From Melioribacteraceae bacterium (GTDB lineage Bacteria > Bacteroidota > Ignavibacteria > Ignavibacteriales > Melioribacteraceae), in NCBI GenBank assembly GCA_021740785.1, contig JAIOZI010000004.1, positions 41,309-105,308 of the forward strand: a stretch of 64,000 nt of DNA. The letters are read 5' to 3'. The notes under the pieces were generated by a model. The model saw only the letters and a program-made list of their open reading frames with translations, searched no databases and had not been told where the DNA came from. How positions within the stretch are numbered: position 1 is the stretch's first letter; every line of letters starts with the position of its first letter. Positions 1-9,420 of the stretch are shown in pieces. The translations under genes were made by a program, and so were the position numbers.

Positions 1-2
1 GT

Positions 3-482
3 ATTGAAGCTCATTTGGAAAGATTCGAAAAGGAGAATGATGATTATAATTCAATATTGCTGAAAGCCGCTGCAGACCGCCTCGCAGAAGCTTTCACCGA
101 ACTTCTGCATCAGAAAGTTAGAAAGGAATACTGGGGATACGCACCGGATGAAAACCTTTCGAACGAAGATTTGATTAAAGAAAATTATGAAGGAATAAGA
201 CCGGCGCCCGGTTATCCCGCTCAGCCTGATCACACGGAAAAAATCACATTATTCAAAATGCTTAACGCGGAAAACGAAACCGGTATTTCACTTACGGAAA
301 ATCTTGCGATGTATCCCGCCGCTTCTGTCTGCGGTTTATATATTGCACATCCCGGGGCAAAGTATTTTAATGTAGGTAAAATAAATAAGGATCAAGTTGA
401 AGATTATCATGTAAGAAAAGGTATGAGCTTAACCGAAATAGAAAAATGGTTATCACCAATTTTAAATTATGATATTGATTAA
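3..482 (+). CDS. metH: Methionine synthase MetH, C-terminal fragment (AdoMet-activation domain)
   Basis: This is the last ~159 codons of cobalamin-dependent methionine synthase; the frame is open at the left window edge, so the catalytic, pterin-binding and B12-binding domains lie outside. The visible part is the reactivation domain, which binds S-adenosylmethionine and remethylates oxidised cobalamin. Diagnostic stretches are [14 protein letters not shown], the [12 protein letters not shown] block (AdoMet-binding RxxxGY signature) and the C-terminal YYxVGKI/DYHxRKGMS-like segment. The gene ends 14 bp before the next start, suggesting co-transcription with the hydrolase. Domain identity is clear; nothing can be said about the missing N-terminus. 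Confidence 0.93.
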   Translation: MEAHLERFEKENDDYNSILLKAAADRLAEAFTELLHQKVRKEYWGYAPDENLSNEDLIKENYEGIRPAPGYPAQPDHTEKITLFKMLNAENETGISLTENLAMYPAASVCGLYIAHPGAKYFNVGKINKDQVEDYHVRKGMSLTEIEKWLSPILNYDID

Positions 483-496
483 AAGATGAGACGGGA

Positions 497-2350
497 ATGA
501 AAACAAAAATTATATTTATTTTATTAGTCCTGTTTACGGTAACAGCCGCACAGCAAAAGATTTATATAAAAGAGAATTATTACAAGAAAGAATATCGCGT
601 ACCGGTTCGGGACGGGATAACATTATTCACATCGGTTTATATACCGAAAGATGATTCTAAAACTTACCCGGTTTTGTTAGTCAGAACGCCCTATTCTGTT
701 AGTCCCTACGGTGAAGATACGATGAGAACTTATCTTGCAAACGACAACCTGGTTAAAGAGGGATACATATTCGCCTTCCAGGATGTGCGTGGGAAATTTA
801 TGTCCGAAGGCGAGTTCGTTGATATGCGTCCTTTTAATCCCAACAAGACAGGAAACGAAACCGACGAAGCAAGCGACACATACGATACGATTGAATGGAT
901 GATTAACAACATTCCCAACAATAACGGTAAGGTTGGGATATACGGAATTTCATATCCCGGATTCTATGCGGCTCAGGCGGCAATGAGTAATCATCCTGCA
1001 TTAAAAGCTGTTTCACCTCAAGCGCCGATCAGTGATTGGTTTATCGGTGACGATATGCATCACAACGGGGCTTTCACTCTTCTGCTGAGTTTTAATTTCT
1101 TTAAAGTGTTCGGGCAGCCGCGCGATACGCTTACAACTTCATGGGGAAAATCGCCCGAATATGATTCACCGGATGCATACACATTCTTCTTGAATATGGG
1201 TCCGCTGCAGAATGCAAATAACTATTATCTTAACGATGGAATTCCGTTTTGGAATGAACAGATGCAGCACGGAAGTTATGATGATTTCTGGCAGTCGCGA
1301 AGTACGCTTTTTCATTTCGATGATATTAAAACAAACGTGATGACCGTCGGCGGATGGTTTGACGGTGAGGATCTATTCGGCGCCGTAAACACATACCAGG
1401 TAATTGAACAGAAGAATCCCAAAAAGCAGAATACAATTGTGATGGGACCATGGACACACGGCGGATGGGCGCGCAGCGCAGGCACTTCACTAGGTGAAAT
1501 GAAGTTTGATTTGGAAACGAGCAAATACTATCAAGATGAAATTGAACTCCCATTTTTCAATTTTTATTTGAAGGGCAAAGGCAGTCTCAAAATCCCCGAA
1601 GCGCTGATCTTTGAAACCGGCGGTAATAAATGGCATAAGTTTAATCAATGGCCTCCTAAAAACGTCGATAATGTTTCTCTCTACTTTGCTACCAATGAAG
1701 AATTAAAGTTTGACGAAAAGAACACATCAATGAGTTATGATGAATTTCCCAGCGACCCCGGTAATCCCGTTCCTTATACTGCGGCAATCCGGGACAGCAG
1801 ATCATTTTACAATAAGACCTACATGGTTGAGGACCAACGGTTTGCATCTAATAGACCGGATGTTTTGATCTATCAAACCGAACCGCTTGAAGAAGATTTT
1901 ACAATTGCCGGACCAATTACTGCCGACCTTTTCGTATCAACTACCGGAACCGATGCAGATTGGGTTGTGAAGGTGATTGATGTGTTTCCTTATGATGCGG
2001 AGAATCCCGACCCGAATCCAGCCAAGGTTGAGATGGGCGGATACCAGTTGATGGTTCGTTATGAAATATTCCGCGGTAAGTTCCGCAATACTTATGATAA
2101 ACCGGAACCGTTCGTGCCGAACCAGGTAACGAATGTGAATTTTATTCTGCCGGATATAATGCACACTTTTAAGAAGGGACATAGAATAATGGTGCAGGTT
2201 CAGAGCAGTATGTTCCCGTTGTTCGATAGGAATCCCCAAACTTTTTGTGATATTTATACGGCGGGAGAGGAAGATTTTCAAAAGGCGACGCACCGTGTCT
2301 ATACATCCTATGATCATCCGTCCCGAATTGTTGTGAAAAAATTCGATTGA
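497..2350 (+). CDS. Exported CocE/NonD-family hydrolase (X-Pro dipeptidyl-peptidase S15 type)
   Basis: A 617-residue secreted alpha/beta hydrolase. Residues 1-18 are a classical signal peptide ending TAAQ. The Ser nucleophile sits in GISYPG (Ser152), the acid in GGWFDGEDLFG (Asp289) and the base in MGPWTHGGW (His321), which is the S15/CocE arrangement. The C-terminal ~200 residues form the jelly-roll domain typical of the family. These enzymes cleave acyl-ester, amide or X-Pro bonds; the real substrate cannot be read from sequence, but secretion and the nearby DPP IV and M29 peptidases suggest peptide use. The ATG is preceded by a GACGGGA ribosome site. Confidence 0.9.
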   Translation: MKTKIIFILLVLFTVTAAQQKIYIKENYYKKEYRVPVRDGITLFTSVYIPKDDSKTYPVLLVRTPYSVSPYGEDTMRTYLANDNLVKEGYIFAFQDVRGKFMSEGEFVDMRPFNPNKTGNETDEASDTYDTIEWMINNIPNNNGKVGIYGISYPGFYAAQAAMSNHPALKAVSPQAPISDWFIGDDMHHNGAFTLLLSFNFFKVFGQPRDTLTTSWGKSPEYDSPDAYTFFLNMGPLQNANNYYLNDGIPFWNEQMQHGSYDDFWQSRSTLFHFDDIKTNVMTVGGWFDGEDLFGAVNTYQVIEQKNPKKQNTIVMGPWTHGGWARSAGTSLGEMKFDLETSKYYQDEIELPFFNFYLKGKGSLKIPEALIFETGGNKWHKFNQWPPKNVDNVSLYFATNEELKFDEKNTSMSYDEFPSDPGNPVPYTAAIRDSRSFYNKTYMVEDQRFASNRPDVLIYQTEPLEEDFTIAGPITADLFVSTTGTDADWVVKVIDVFPYDAENPDPNPAKVEMGGYQLMVRYEIFRGKFRNTYDKPEPFVPNQVTNVNFILPDIMHTFKKGHRIMVQVQSSMFPLFDRNPQTFCDIYTAGEEDFQKATHRVYTSYDHPSRIVVKKFD

Positions 2351-2551
2351 TCTCGATCTGCGTGAAACCATAGTTCTTGATAGAACACGGACGACGCCGA
2401 CGACGCTGACTATCACGGAGGTATTATTTATTGAAACCGGCTGCATTCCTCCGGTAGACGAATTTTCATGAATGAATTCAGGCTGAAGATCACGGATATG
2501 AATTATTAAATCCAATAGTGTTACTGATGCTGACGATTCACAACTTTATGA

Positions 2552-2614
2552 CAGTCATGCATTCGTTTCTCACAGTCATGCACCCGTATCATACAGACTT
2601 GCATTAAAGAGCGA
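2552..2614 (+). repeat. Imperfect 21-bp tandem repeat, three copies
   Basis: Three units begin at 2552, 2573 and 2594. The first two share CAGTCATGCA exactly and the third has CAGACTTGCA. It lies in the non-coding stretch after the CocE-type gene; no function is visible. The rest of 2351-2700 holds no convincing gene. Confidence 0.6.
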
Positions 2615-2704
2615 CTTGAAATGGCTTAAAACTTAAGGAGTAAAAATGAAATCATAAGAAGGCATGGAAATGTTTCCAATCATCAATTCCCCTCCTCACC
2701 AACC

Positions 2705-2824
2705 AAATAACTCAACAACTCAATGACCCAATGACCCAATGACCTAATGACTGAATTACCGAATGACGGAATGACCCAATGACTGAATGACCTAATGACC
2801 TAATGACCTAATGACCTAATTACT
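2705..2824 (+). repeat. Degenerate 8-bp tandem repeat (about 15 copies)
   Basis: The sequence keeps an exact 8-bp period for about 120 bp. The core is AATGACC followed by C, T or G, with occasional variants such as AATTACC. No reading frame runs through it as a credible protein. It looks like a slippage-generated minisatellite and sits upstream of the TcmP/DUF5131 pair. Confidence 0.8.
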
Positions 2825-2936
2825 CCCTCTTCTCTACTCTGTTTCTATAAAAAAAATTCAGATTAAAAAATGGTTTGAAATTAGATAAGATTTACATTAT
2901 GTTGTATTTAGACTTGAATTTAAGGGGAGTTAAAAC

Positions 2937-3101
2937 TTGTACCAATTTACTTTTATTCTTGATTCACCTTTCGAAATTAATCTAACTGATCTTACAGGTA
3001 AAAATAAATCTTTAACAACAATTAAGCAGACTCAAAATCTACCGTGCAGCCCGCGTTTGGTTTTGAGGAGTGAAAATAAAGTATACAGATTCAACGATTA
3101 G
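2937..3101 (+). CDS. Possible small protein with TTG start (54 aa)
   Basis: A short frame starts with TTG 8 bp after an AGGGGAG Shine-Dalgarno-like run and stops at TAG (3099-3101). The peptide (start LYQFTFILD, end VYRFND) has no signal peptide and resembles no family I know. It lies 100 bp upstream of tcmP on the same strand. It may be a genuine small gene, a leader, or a decayed 3' end of something larger. Confidence 0.3.
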   Translation: MYQFTFILDSPFEINLTDLTGKNKSLTTIKQTQNLPCSPRLVLRSENKVYRFND

Positions 3102-3203
3102 GCGGAAAGATTATTTGAAAGAGAAAGCAATATTCGCAAATCCTATAGCGGCTTCTAAATAATTCTTTGAGCTTATATATTTGTTAGCTTTCTTGGAAAA
3201 ATT

Positions 3204-4040
3204 ATGAAAAAAGTAAAAGATGATGGATTATTAATTGACTCAGCTGGTTGTTGGGCTGAACGTAAATATGATCTGATCGATCAATATGCAAATATGTTCG
3301 CAACTAGCATGAAAAACAGATGGGATAATAGGATTTATATTGATCTATTTTCATCTAGTGGGTATGCACAGATTCGAGGTACAGATAATATTGTAATGAC
3401 ATCGCCCTTAATTGCTGCTGACGTACGAAATAAGTTTGATAAATATATCTTTTGCGATTGCGATCCTGTTAAAATTGATTCTTTGAAACGAAGAGTAACG
3501 AGAGATTTCCCAGAGATTATTGCAGATTATGTAATTGGTGATATAAATGATTCTGTAAATGAGGTTCTTAAAAAGCTTCCAAAATTTTCTAGCGATTTTA
3601 CTGGTTTAACATTTTGCCTTGTCGATCCATATAAACTTGATAATCTTTCATTTGAAACCATTCTTTCATTATCTAAATACAGAATCGATTTTATGATTCT
3701 CATCCCATCTTTTATGGATATTAATAGGAATGAAAAGAATTATATTAAGGAAGATTCAAACTTAGTTTCGAAGTTTCTTGATACACGAAACTGGAGAGAA
3801 TTATGGGAGGAGACTAAAAATAATGGAATGACATTTGGCACTTTTTTCGTAAAATTATTTAATCAAAGAATGGAATCAGCTGGATTTCTTAAATTATACG
3901 ACAATGAATTTGTACTAATTAGAAATCCAGAGAATAAATCACCGCTTTATCATTTAGCCTTTTATAGCAAAAGTGAATTAGGCAAGAAATTCTGGAATAA
4001 TGCTATAAAAGGCACATCAAACCAAATAGAATTATTTTAG
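3204..4040 (+). CDS. tcmP: Three-Cys-motif partner protein TcmP
   Basis: A 278-residue cytosolic protein of the TcmP family. The N-terminal half contains the family signatures [12 protein letters not shown], an FCDCDP segment and FCLVDPYKL, giving a Rossmann/methyltransferase-like fold. Members are almost always encoded beside a three-Cys-motif (DUF5131, phage Gp37/Gp68) protein, and that gene follows here after 13 bp. The biochemical reaction of the pair is not established. AT-rich codon use and the absence of housekeeping neighbours suggest the pair was acquired. Family assignment is firm; function is open. Confidence 0.85.
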   Translation: MKKVKDDGLLIDSAGCWAERKYDLIDQYANMFATSMKNRWDNRIYIDLFSSSGYAQIRGTDNIVMTSPLIAADVRNKFDKYIFCDCDPVKIDSLKRRVTRDFPEIIADYVIGDINDSVNEVLKKLPKFSSDFTGLTFCLVDPYKLDNLSFETILSLSKYRIDFMILIPSFMDINRNEKNYIKEDSNLVSKFLDTRNWRELWEETKNNGMTFGTFFVKLFNQRMESAGFLKLYDNEFVLIRNPENKSPLYHLAFYSKSELGKKFWNNAIKGTSNQIELF

Positions 4041-4053
4041 AAAGGGCGATATT

Positions 4054-4776
4054 ATGAGTTTAAAATCATCAATTGAATGGACAGAATCTACATGGAATCC
4101 TTTAACTGGATGCACCAAAATTAGTCCTGGATGTAAAAATTGTTATGCAGAAAGAATGGCACTTAGGCTAAAATCAATGGGGGTAGAAAATTATAAGAAT
4201 GGTTTTAAACTAACTGAACACGAGAATTCTATTTTATTACCCATTTCTTGGAAAAAACCACAGATGATTTTTGTTAACTCCATGAGTGACTTGTTTCATA
4301 AGGATGTATCAAATGATTTTATTTTCAGAGTCTTTGAAACTATGAATATAGCAGATTGGCATATTTTTCAAGTTCTCACAAAACGACCTGAAAGATTACT
4401 TGAACTTGATAAGTATTTAAATTGGTCTGATAATATCTGGATGGGGGTAAGTGTTGAAAATAAAGACTATTTAGGTAGAATACGAATGTTAAAAAAAATT
4501 CACGCAAAGGTTAAGTTTATTTCTTTTGAACCGCTACTTGGTTCAATTCAAAAAGTAAGTTTAAAAAATATTGATTGGGTTATTGCGGGCGGAGAGTCTG
4601 GTCCTAAAGCGAGAAATGTTGATAAAAAATGGATAAGAAACATTAGAGACTTATGCATAAAATATGATGTGCCTTTCTTCTTCAAACAATGGGGTGGTTT
4701 TAACAAGAAGAAGAATGGGAGAACTTTAGATGGTAGGACATGGGAAGAAACGCCTCCAATAAGATTAGTAATTTGA
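4054..4776 (+). CDS. Three-Cys-motif protein, DUF5131 (phage Gp37/Gp68 family)
   Basis: A 240-residue protein with the signature [16 protein letters not shown] and three clustered cysteines (Cys20, Cys27, Cys30; C-x6-C-x2-C), a likely Fe-S or metal site reminiscent of radical-SAM enzymes though not the canonical CxxxCxxC. Further family blocks are [26 protein letters not shown] and GGESGPKAR. Length is normal for the family. It forms a two-gene unit with tcmP 13 bp upstream. A nucleic-acid repair or modification role is commonly guessed for such pairs; that is inference only. Confidence 0.85.
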   Translation: MSLKSSIEWTESTWNPLTGCTKISPGCKNCYAERMALRLKSMGVENYKNGFKLTEHENSILLPISWKKPQMIFVNSMSDLFHKDVSNDFIFRVFETMNIADWHIFQVLTKRPERLLELDKYLNWSDNIWMGVSVENKDYLGRIRMLKKIHAKVKFISFEPLLGSIQKVSLKNIDWVIAGGESGPKARNVDKKWIRNIRDLCIKYDVPFFFKQWGGFNKKKNGRTLDGRTWEETPPIRLVI

Positions 4777-4854
4777 AAGCAACTAGTATTGCAAGCGGAA
4801 TGCTTCAGCAAGTCGTAATATTAGGAGTTCGGCTTTGATTTGTTTTAAATTAGG

Positions 4855-4974
4855 ATGTAACTAAATAACATAATCAGTAAAACATAATATTTGGCGGTGC
4901 AAACCCCGCCTTCGTTGAAAGAAAACTAAGACGGACAGGTTTCGGGCATCCGCTTAAACACAACGCCGTTATGC
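4855..4974 (+). repeat. Possible attC-like cassette junction (weak copy)
   Basis: The gap between DUF5131 and the next gene contains ATGTAAC near 4855 and ends CAACGCCGTTATGC, whose GTTATGC (4968-4974) resembles an integron R' box. A GGCGG/CCGCC hairpin lies between. The internal GATTAAAGTCAA core of the other copies is absent, so this is the weakest member. Confidence 0.3.
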
Positions 4975-4987
4975 ATTTTTGAAAATT

Positions 4988-5530
4988 ATGAAAAATGAAA
5001 GTTATATAATACTACGTGTAATTCTGATTTTTATTTTAATTACTAATTACAACCTCTTTTCACTAGAGGAACAAGATTCTACGGTAAATAAATTAGAGTT
5101 TATTCCATCATTTCATTCGATTCAAATTGAAGGAAATATATTCATTATTTCTTATGAATTTGGTGGAAATATTGATTTCGACTTATTTCGCTCAAAAAAT
5201 AATATTTGTATTGGATCGAGATTTAGTGTTGAACATTATTCTTTAGGTGATTTTGGGGGAAGTAAATTGGGCTCACCATTCACAAATTATAATTTATTCT
5301 TAAGACTAAGCACAAATCATATTTATTTTTCAACAGATGTATATGGTGGAATAAGTTATTATGTAACTAGCGCATCTAATTATTACCCAAATGATTATTT
5401 ACCAAGAATAGGTTTTGAAATTAAATATGGCAATATCATTGGAATAATTTTAAGAGGTTCAACATCATTCAAAGATAGAACGGGATTTTTCGGAATAGGA
5501 ATATATTTGGGATATGATCATTTCTTATAA
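4988..5530 (+). CDS. Exported hypothetical protein, probable small outer-membrane barrel
   Basis: A 180-residue protein of unknown family. I start it at ATG 4988, giving a hydrophobic signal segment (residues ~6-24, ending LFS). After it come alternating aromatic/polar strands with many Tyr, Gly and Asn, ending in an aromatic strand (LGYDHFL), as in small beta-barrels. It is followed 4 bp later by a copy of the intergenic repeat, so it looks like one cassette of the plus-strand array. Confidence 0.6.
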   Translation: MKNESYIILRVILIFILITNYNLFSLEEQDSTVNKLEFIPSFHSIQIEGNIFIISYEFGGNIDFDLFRSKNNICIGSRFSVEHYSLGDFGGSKLGSPFTNYNLFLRLSTNHIYFSTDVYGGISYYVTSASNYYPNDYLPRIGFEIKYGNIIGIILRGSTSFKDRTGFFGIGIYLGYDHFL

Positions 5531-5533
5531 CAA

Positions 5534-5606
5534 TGTATAACCAGTTATCCCGATTAAAGTCAATGCTAAGCTGCAGCAATAAATTTAGTAAAAGAGGCAA
5601 TAGAAG
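5534..5606 (+). repeat. Dispersed intergenic repeat, attC-like, copy 1
   Basis: It begins GTATAAC-CAGTTATCCC, then GATTAAAGTCAA, then AATAAATTTAGTAAAAGAGGCAA. The same three blocks occur at 6614, 9157, 10183, 10901 and 13585, always just after a stop codon. The right-hand half seen in the longer copies is only weakly recognisable here (to about 5672). Confidence 0.7.
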
Positions 5607-5680
5607 TTAGAATTAACTAAACATGGGAATGTTGTTCTTATAATTGATGACATTTTAAAAGAATATAAAAGCGATATCCA

Positions 5681-6013
5681 ATGAGAATTAAAATATTAGG
5701 TGGCAGATATAAGTTCCTAATCAAACTTGAACTATATGACAAAGATTTTTCCTTTGAAATATTGAGCTTATATACTGCTAAAAATCAAAGATCTGCGATA
5801 ACAAATCTAAATTTCATAATAGCAGAATTAATTTTTCCTGTTATAGAAACAACAGATATTGATACTACTATTTTTTTGAATAAAACAAGTGGGATCAAGT
5901 TGTTTCAAGAATCCATTTTGGCTTTTAAGAACAAATATTGGATCAATTTACTCGAAGAAAAGTTAGATGAAGATAGAAATTATGGGGGCTGGAATTCTAA
6001 TTTTGAAATCTAG
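5681..6013 (+). CDS. Hypothetical protein (110 aa)
   Basis: I do not recognise this protein. It has no signal peptide. The sequence starts MRIKILGGRYKF and is rich in Ile, Leu, Asn and charged residues, compatible with a small soluble alpha/beta fold. It sits alone between two repeat regions in the plus-strand run, as a cassette gene would. No Shine-Dalgarno is obvious before ATG 5681. Confidence 0.5.
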   Translation: MRIKILGGRYKFLIKLELYDKDFSFEILSLYTAKNQRSAITNLNFIIAELIFPVIETTDIDTTIFLNKTSGIKLFQESILAFKNKYWINLLEEKLDEDRNYGGWNSNFEI

Positions 6014-6020
6014 CATCCTA

Positions 6021-6040
6021 TTTATGCAGTTAGGCATAAA
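6021..6040. repeat. Short hairpin carrying a GTTAGGC box
   Basis: TTTATGC and GCATAAA (7 bp each) flank AGTTAG, eight bases after the stop of the upstream gene. GTTAGGC (6029-6035) is a perfect GTTRRRY match, the form of an integron R' box, but no partner RYYYAAC is evident upstream. It may be a partial cassette junction or a simple hairpin. Confidence 0.35.
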
Positions 6041-6098
6041 CTAACGAGAATCGTTTGTTGGTGTGGGATCAGTATTCTTTTATTAAAACAAAAATAAA

Positions 6099-6608
6099 AT
6101 GAAACGAACGTTTATAATATTATTAGTAGTAATTATACAGCAAAATTGCTTTCCGCAACAAGCCAAGCCAGCTAATCCCGAAGATGATATTGGTTGGTTT
6201 AGTTTAGGTTTGGGAGCTGGCAGTCCATATGAGTTATCATCTGTAATAAGCTTAAATTATGGCAGAGAAAACATTATACAAGTAGTATACCATTCCAACG
6301 TTGATTTTGCATTATCCGGCAGACCTAATGGTGTATCATCAATAGCAATAAATTATGGAGTTTCAAGAGTTACAGATTTATTAAGGCTGGCAATTTCGAT
6401 AGGGCCCGGCTATGTATTCGGTAAAGACAATTCAGCGGCTAATCATAAGAACATTACATTTAATACGATTGGATTGATAAGTAATTTACAAATGATATTT
6501 TCCCCGTTCAAAGAACTGGGAATAGGTTTGGATTTGTTTCTAAATCTAAATAACAAGCAGGCTGTTAGTGGGATTTCTTTAACATTTGTTTTAGAAGGTA
6601 ACAAATAG
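6099..6608 (+). CDS. Exported hypothetical beta-barrel-like protein (169 aa)
   Basis: The N-terminus (residues 1-20, ending CFPQ) is a signal peptide. The mature part has glycine/aromatic alternating segments such as GWFSLGLGAG, GPGYVFG and a C-terminal GISLTFVLEG strand, typical of small Bacteroidota outer-membrane barrels. No catalytic motif is visible. The gene is followed within 6 bp by an intergenic repeat copy. Confidence 0.6.
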   Translation: MKRTFIILLVVIIQQNCFPQQAKPANPEDDIGWFSLGLGAGSPYELSSVISLNYGRENIIQVVYHSNVDFALSGRPNGVSSIAINYGVSRVTDLLRLAISIGPGYVFGKDNSAANHKNITFNTIGLISNLQMIFSPFKELGIGLDLFLNLNNKQAVSGISLTFVLEGNK

Positions 6609-6613
6609 AATAA

Positions 6614-6690
6614 GCGTTATAACCAGAAATCCCAATTAAAGTCAACGAAAAGTATATTGAAATAAATTTTGTAAAAGAGGCAATAGAGTT
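6614..6690 (+). repeat. Dispersed intergenic repeat, attC-like, copy 2
   Basis: It opens GCGTTATAACCAG, followed by CCCAATTAAAGTCAACG and TTGAAATAAATTTTGTAAAA with GAGGCAATAGAG. It begins 6 bp after the stop of the preceding gene. Its right half is not recognisable in the 127 bp before the next gene. Confidence 0.7.
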
Positions 6691-6817
6691 TAACGAAATT
6701 TTGTTCGCAAAAAATTATTGAGTGAGTAAGTGTGTATACAGCAAATCAACCGAGCGGACCCGATAAAAAGTACCGGGGCAGGAGGGTAAAACAGCAACGA
6801 AATATGAGGGTAAAATT

Positions 6818-9151
6818 ATGCTGAAATTATCAGTTGGAATAATTGCAGTTTTCATGTTATTGTTTGTTAATATCTATGCTCAGGATTACTATTGGAGCAA
6901 ATCAGATAATCCTGAAGGAGGTGTAGTTTACTCGGTACTTGTTCAAAACGATACTCTAATTATTGGAAGCAAGGGAGGTATATATTATAGTGAAAATTGG
7001 GGAGAAGTTTGGAAACCAATGGGGCTGCACTCTGTAGAAGTTTGGAGCATTTCTTATTGTGTTGATTACCTTATCGCAAGAACAAGTGATGGTTGTTATA
7101 GGAAAAAAACAACTGATACTGATTGGTTAAAAATCAAGGATGGTAGATTCCAAGCCTTGGCAACAAAAGACTCTTTAATTTTTTTAGGCTCAGGGTATGC
7201 TGGAATTTATCGTTCAAAAGATTGCGGACTGAGTTGGCAGCAGATAAACAATGGAATTGATAATCGAGATATTGAAAAAATCCATATAACTGCATCAAAT
7301 ATTATTTTAGCCTCTGCTGCCGGAGCATCAGGTTCAGGTGTATTTAGAAGTCTTGATTTTGGAGATAGTTGGACAAGAATAGATCCTTATCAATATGCAT
7401 GGAATTTTCATGGTATTTCAGAAGTTAATAAGATTCTATATGCATTTGATTCCAATAATAGTGCGAAAGTTTATAAAAGCACCGATAGTGGATTAACATG
7501 GTTCTTACCAAGTAGAAGCAGCGCCCCATCAGATATAATAAATTCAATTCATGCAGATAGTGATAATTTATTTGCCGGTGTTTATCACTACGGTTTTTTT
7601 TGTTCGAGTAATGAAGGTGCAGGTTGGTCGAATAAAAATACTGGTTTGCAAAATTTTACAATCTTAGAAATAAATAGCAACTCATCCGAGTTATTTATGG
7701 GTACTTATGACGGATTCTATAAAACCGATAAGGATGCAATAAATTGGGAAAAACATATGAATGGCATAAGTGACGTGCATATTCATTCAATTTCGCAGAA
7801 CTCCGACTATGTATTTCTCGGGTCTTATGGTTCCGGTTTGTTCAGGGTTGATAAAAATTTGGAAAATTGGCAAAAAATGTACATGGGGCAAAATAACATG
7901 TATGTATCATCTGTTTTGGCACTTGATGAGATTGTTTTTGTTTTAATATCATCTTGGACAGGTACCATGTATCAAAAATTGTTCGTTTCTACCAATAACG
8001 GTGCGTCATGGTCAAAGCTAAATCCAGACATAGATTCTGCTGAGTTGGAAACAATAGTTGGAAATGATGATGTTCAGTTTATCGGCAGTGGTTACGGTGT
8101 TTACCGGAGCACAAACCTTGGAAACAGTTGGATAAAAATGGGTAACGGAATGCCGAATAATGTTAATAGTTCATCAATTGCAGTTTATGATTCAGTTGTT
8201 ATTGTTACGGATGGGACATCCGGTGTTTATCGTTCAGTAGATTTAGGGGAAAACTGGACATACAATTATGTGCCGAATTTGAATTCAGGAAAAGCAATAT
8301 CGGTATCATCAGAAGGTGTTTTCTATTTGGGCTCAGCATCAATCAATAGATTATTTAAAAGTGAAGATTTTGGACAGACATGGGCTAAATTAAATACTCC
8401 ATTATCCAACTCTGATGTAAATTCCATAGGAATTAATGGCAATACAATACTATGTGGATTATCCAATAATGGTGTAATTATGAGTTCTGACGGCGGGGTG
8501 AGATGGGTTGAAAACAATTTGGGATTAGCTAGTGAAAAAGTAAATTGTGTTAGTATTTCCGACGGTCAAAAATTAATTGGGACTAATTCAGGTCTATACT
8601 CAGCTATTAGTTCAGAGATTACGCCCATTATTGATCATACCGATGAATTAAATCAAAACTCATTTCAATTGCGCTGGGAAAAATCACCGGGAATAGATAA
8701 ATACCATATACAGATATCGACAGATTCATTATTTCAATCAACACTCATTGATCAAGAAATAAATGATACTTCCTTTGCTGTGAACAACTTAGAATTTATG
8801 ACCACTTATTTTTGGCGAGTTTCAACTGTAACGGATTATTGGAAAAACAAATTTTCACCTATTCAAAAAGTGTTTGTTGGCAATCCAATTAACTATGAGT
8901 TGTATGATATTTATCCAAATCCTTTCAATAATGAAACAAATATTAGAATTGACGTTCCGTTTAAGTCAGAAATTAATTTGATAATATTTAACATTTTGGG
9001 AGAAAAGGTAATAACAATAGCTAATTCAGTTGTTGAAGCAGGCAGTCATCATTATAAATTGAGATCCGATAATTTAGCTTCAGGCATATATTTAGTAAGA
9101 TTACTTGGTGATAATTATTCAAATACGAAAAAAATAGTGCTTTTACGCTAA
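6818..9151 (+). CDS. Secreted beta-propeller (BNR/Vps10-type) protein with T9SS sorting domain
   Basis: A 777-residue exported protein. A signal peptide (residues 1-21, ending IYAQ) is followed by about ten repeats of the SxDxGxxW Asp-box type (for example SKDCGLSWQ, STDSGLTWF, SVDLGENWT), as in sialidase/sortilin-like propellers. A fibronectin-type III-like domain follows (~600-680), then the T9SS type A domain, which starts YPNPFNNETN and ends KKIVLLR. It should be exported across the outer membrane by T9SS. It is the largest gene of the cassette-like block and is followed by a repeat copy. Confidence 0.8.
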   Translation: MLKLSVGIIAVFMLLFVNIYAQDYYWSKSDNPEGGVVYSVLVQNDTLIIGSKGGIYYSENWGEVWKPMGLHSVEVWSISYCVDYLIARTSDGCYRKKTTDTDWLKIKDGRFQALATKDSLIFLGSGYAGIYRSKDCGLSWQQINNGIDNRDIEKIHITASNIILASAAGASGSGVFRSLDFGDSWTRIDPYQYAWNFHGISEVNKILYAFDSNNSAKVYKSTDSGLTWFLPSRSSAPSDIINSIHADSDNLFAGVYHYGFFCSSNEGAGWSNKNTGLQNFTILEINSNSSELFMGTYDGFYKTDKDAINWEKHMNGISDVHIHSISQNSDYVFLGSYGSGLFRVDKNLENWQKMYMGQNNMYVSSVLALDEIVFVLISSWTGTMYQKLFVSTNNGASWSKLNPDIDSAELETIVGNDDVQFIGSGYGVYRSTNLGNSWIKMGNGMPNNVNSSSIAVYDSVVIVTDGTSGVYRSVDLGENWTYNYVPNLNSGKAISVSSEGVFYLGSASINRLFKSEDFGQTWAKLNTPLSNSDVNSIGINGNTILCGLSNNGVIMSSDGGVRWVENNLGLASEKVNCVSISDGQKLIGTNSGLYSAISSEITPIIDHTDELNQNSFQLRWEKSPGIDKYHIQISTDSLFQSTLIDQEINDTSFAVNNLEFMTTYFWRVSTVTDYWKNKFSPIQKVFVGNPINYELYDIYPNPFNNETNIRIDVPFKSEINLIIFNILGEKVITIANSVVEAGSHHYKLRSDNLASGIYLVRLLGDNYSNTKKIVLLR

Positions 9152-9156
9152 ACAAT

Positions 9157-9226
9157 ATTCAACAAGTTATACCGGTGAAAGTCAACGGAATGCAGATTGA
9201 AATAAATTTTGTAAAAGAGGCATATG
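9157..9226 (+). repeat. Dispersed intergenic repeat, attC-like, copy 3
   Basis: The left end ATTCAAC is a perfect RYYYAAC match. It continues AAGTTATACCGGTGAAAGTCAACG and the conserved TTGAAATAAATTTTGTAAAA with GAGGCA. It begins 5 bp after the propeller gene stop. The usual right half is replaced by a GC-rich hairpin. Confidence 0.7.
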
Positions 9227-9227
9227 G

Positions 9228-9254
9228 ATGTCCGCCCAATAAAACGGCGGACAT
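9228..9254. repeat. GC-rich hairpin after repeat copy 3
   Basis: Perfect 9-bp arms ATGTCCGCC and GGCGGACAT enclose a 9-nt loop. It is not followed by a T-run, so it is a poor intrinsic terminator. It occupies the place of the missing right half of the attC-like repeat. Confidence 0.6.
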
Positions 9255-9420
9255 GCCTTAATACGTCAAGATAGTTCATTGACAATCTGATAAAAACTTT
9301 TTTCCCTTATTGCTATGGTGTTCATGCAATGGACTTCTTATATTTTTGTTGTTGGAAATCAAAAATATATTTTCCGGGAAAAAGGCATACCAAAAATAAG
9401 GTGTGTAAACACAATTTTTT

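Noticed and set aside
1937..2515. 192-codon minus-strand frame opposite the hydrolase gene
   Set aside because: It is antisense to a clear S15-type coding region and its product shows no domain or start context.
2705..2824. Possible CRISPR array
   Set aside because: The repeat period is 8 bp with no unique spacers, so it is a minisatellite.
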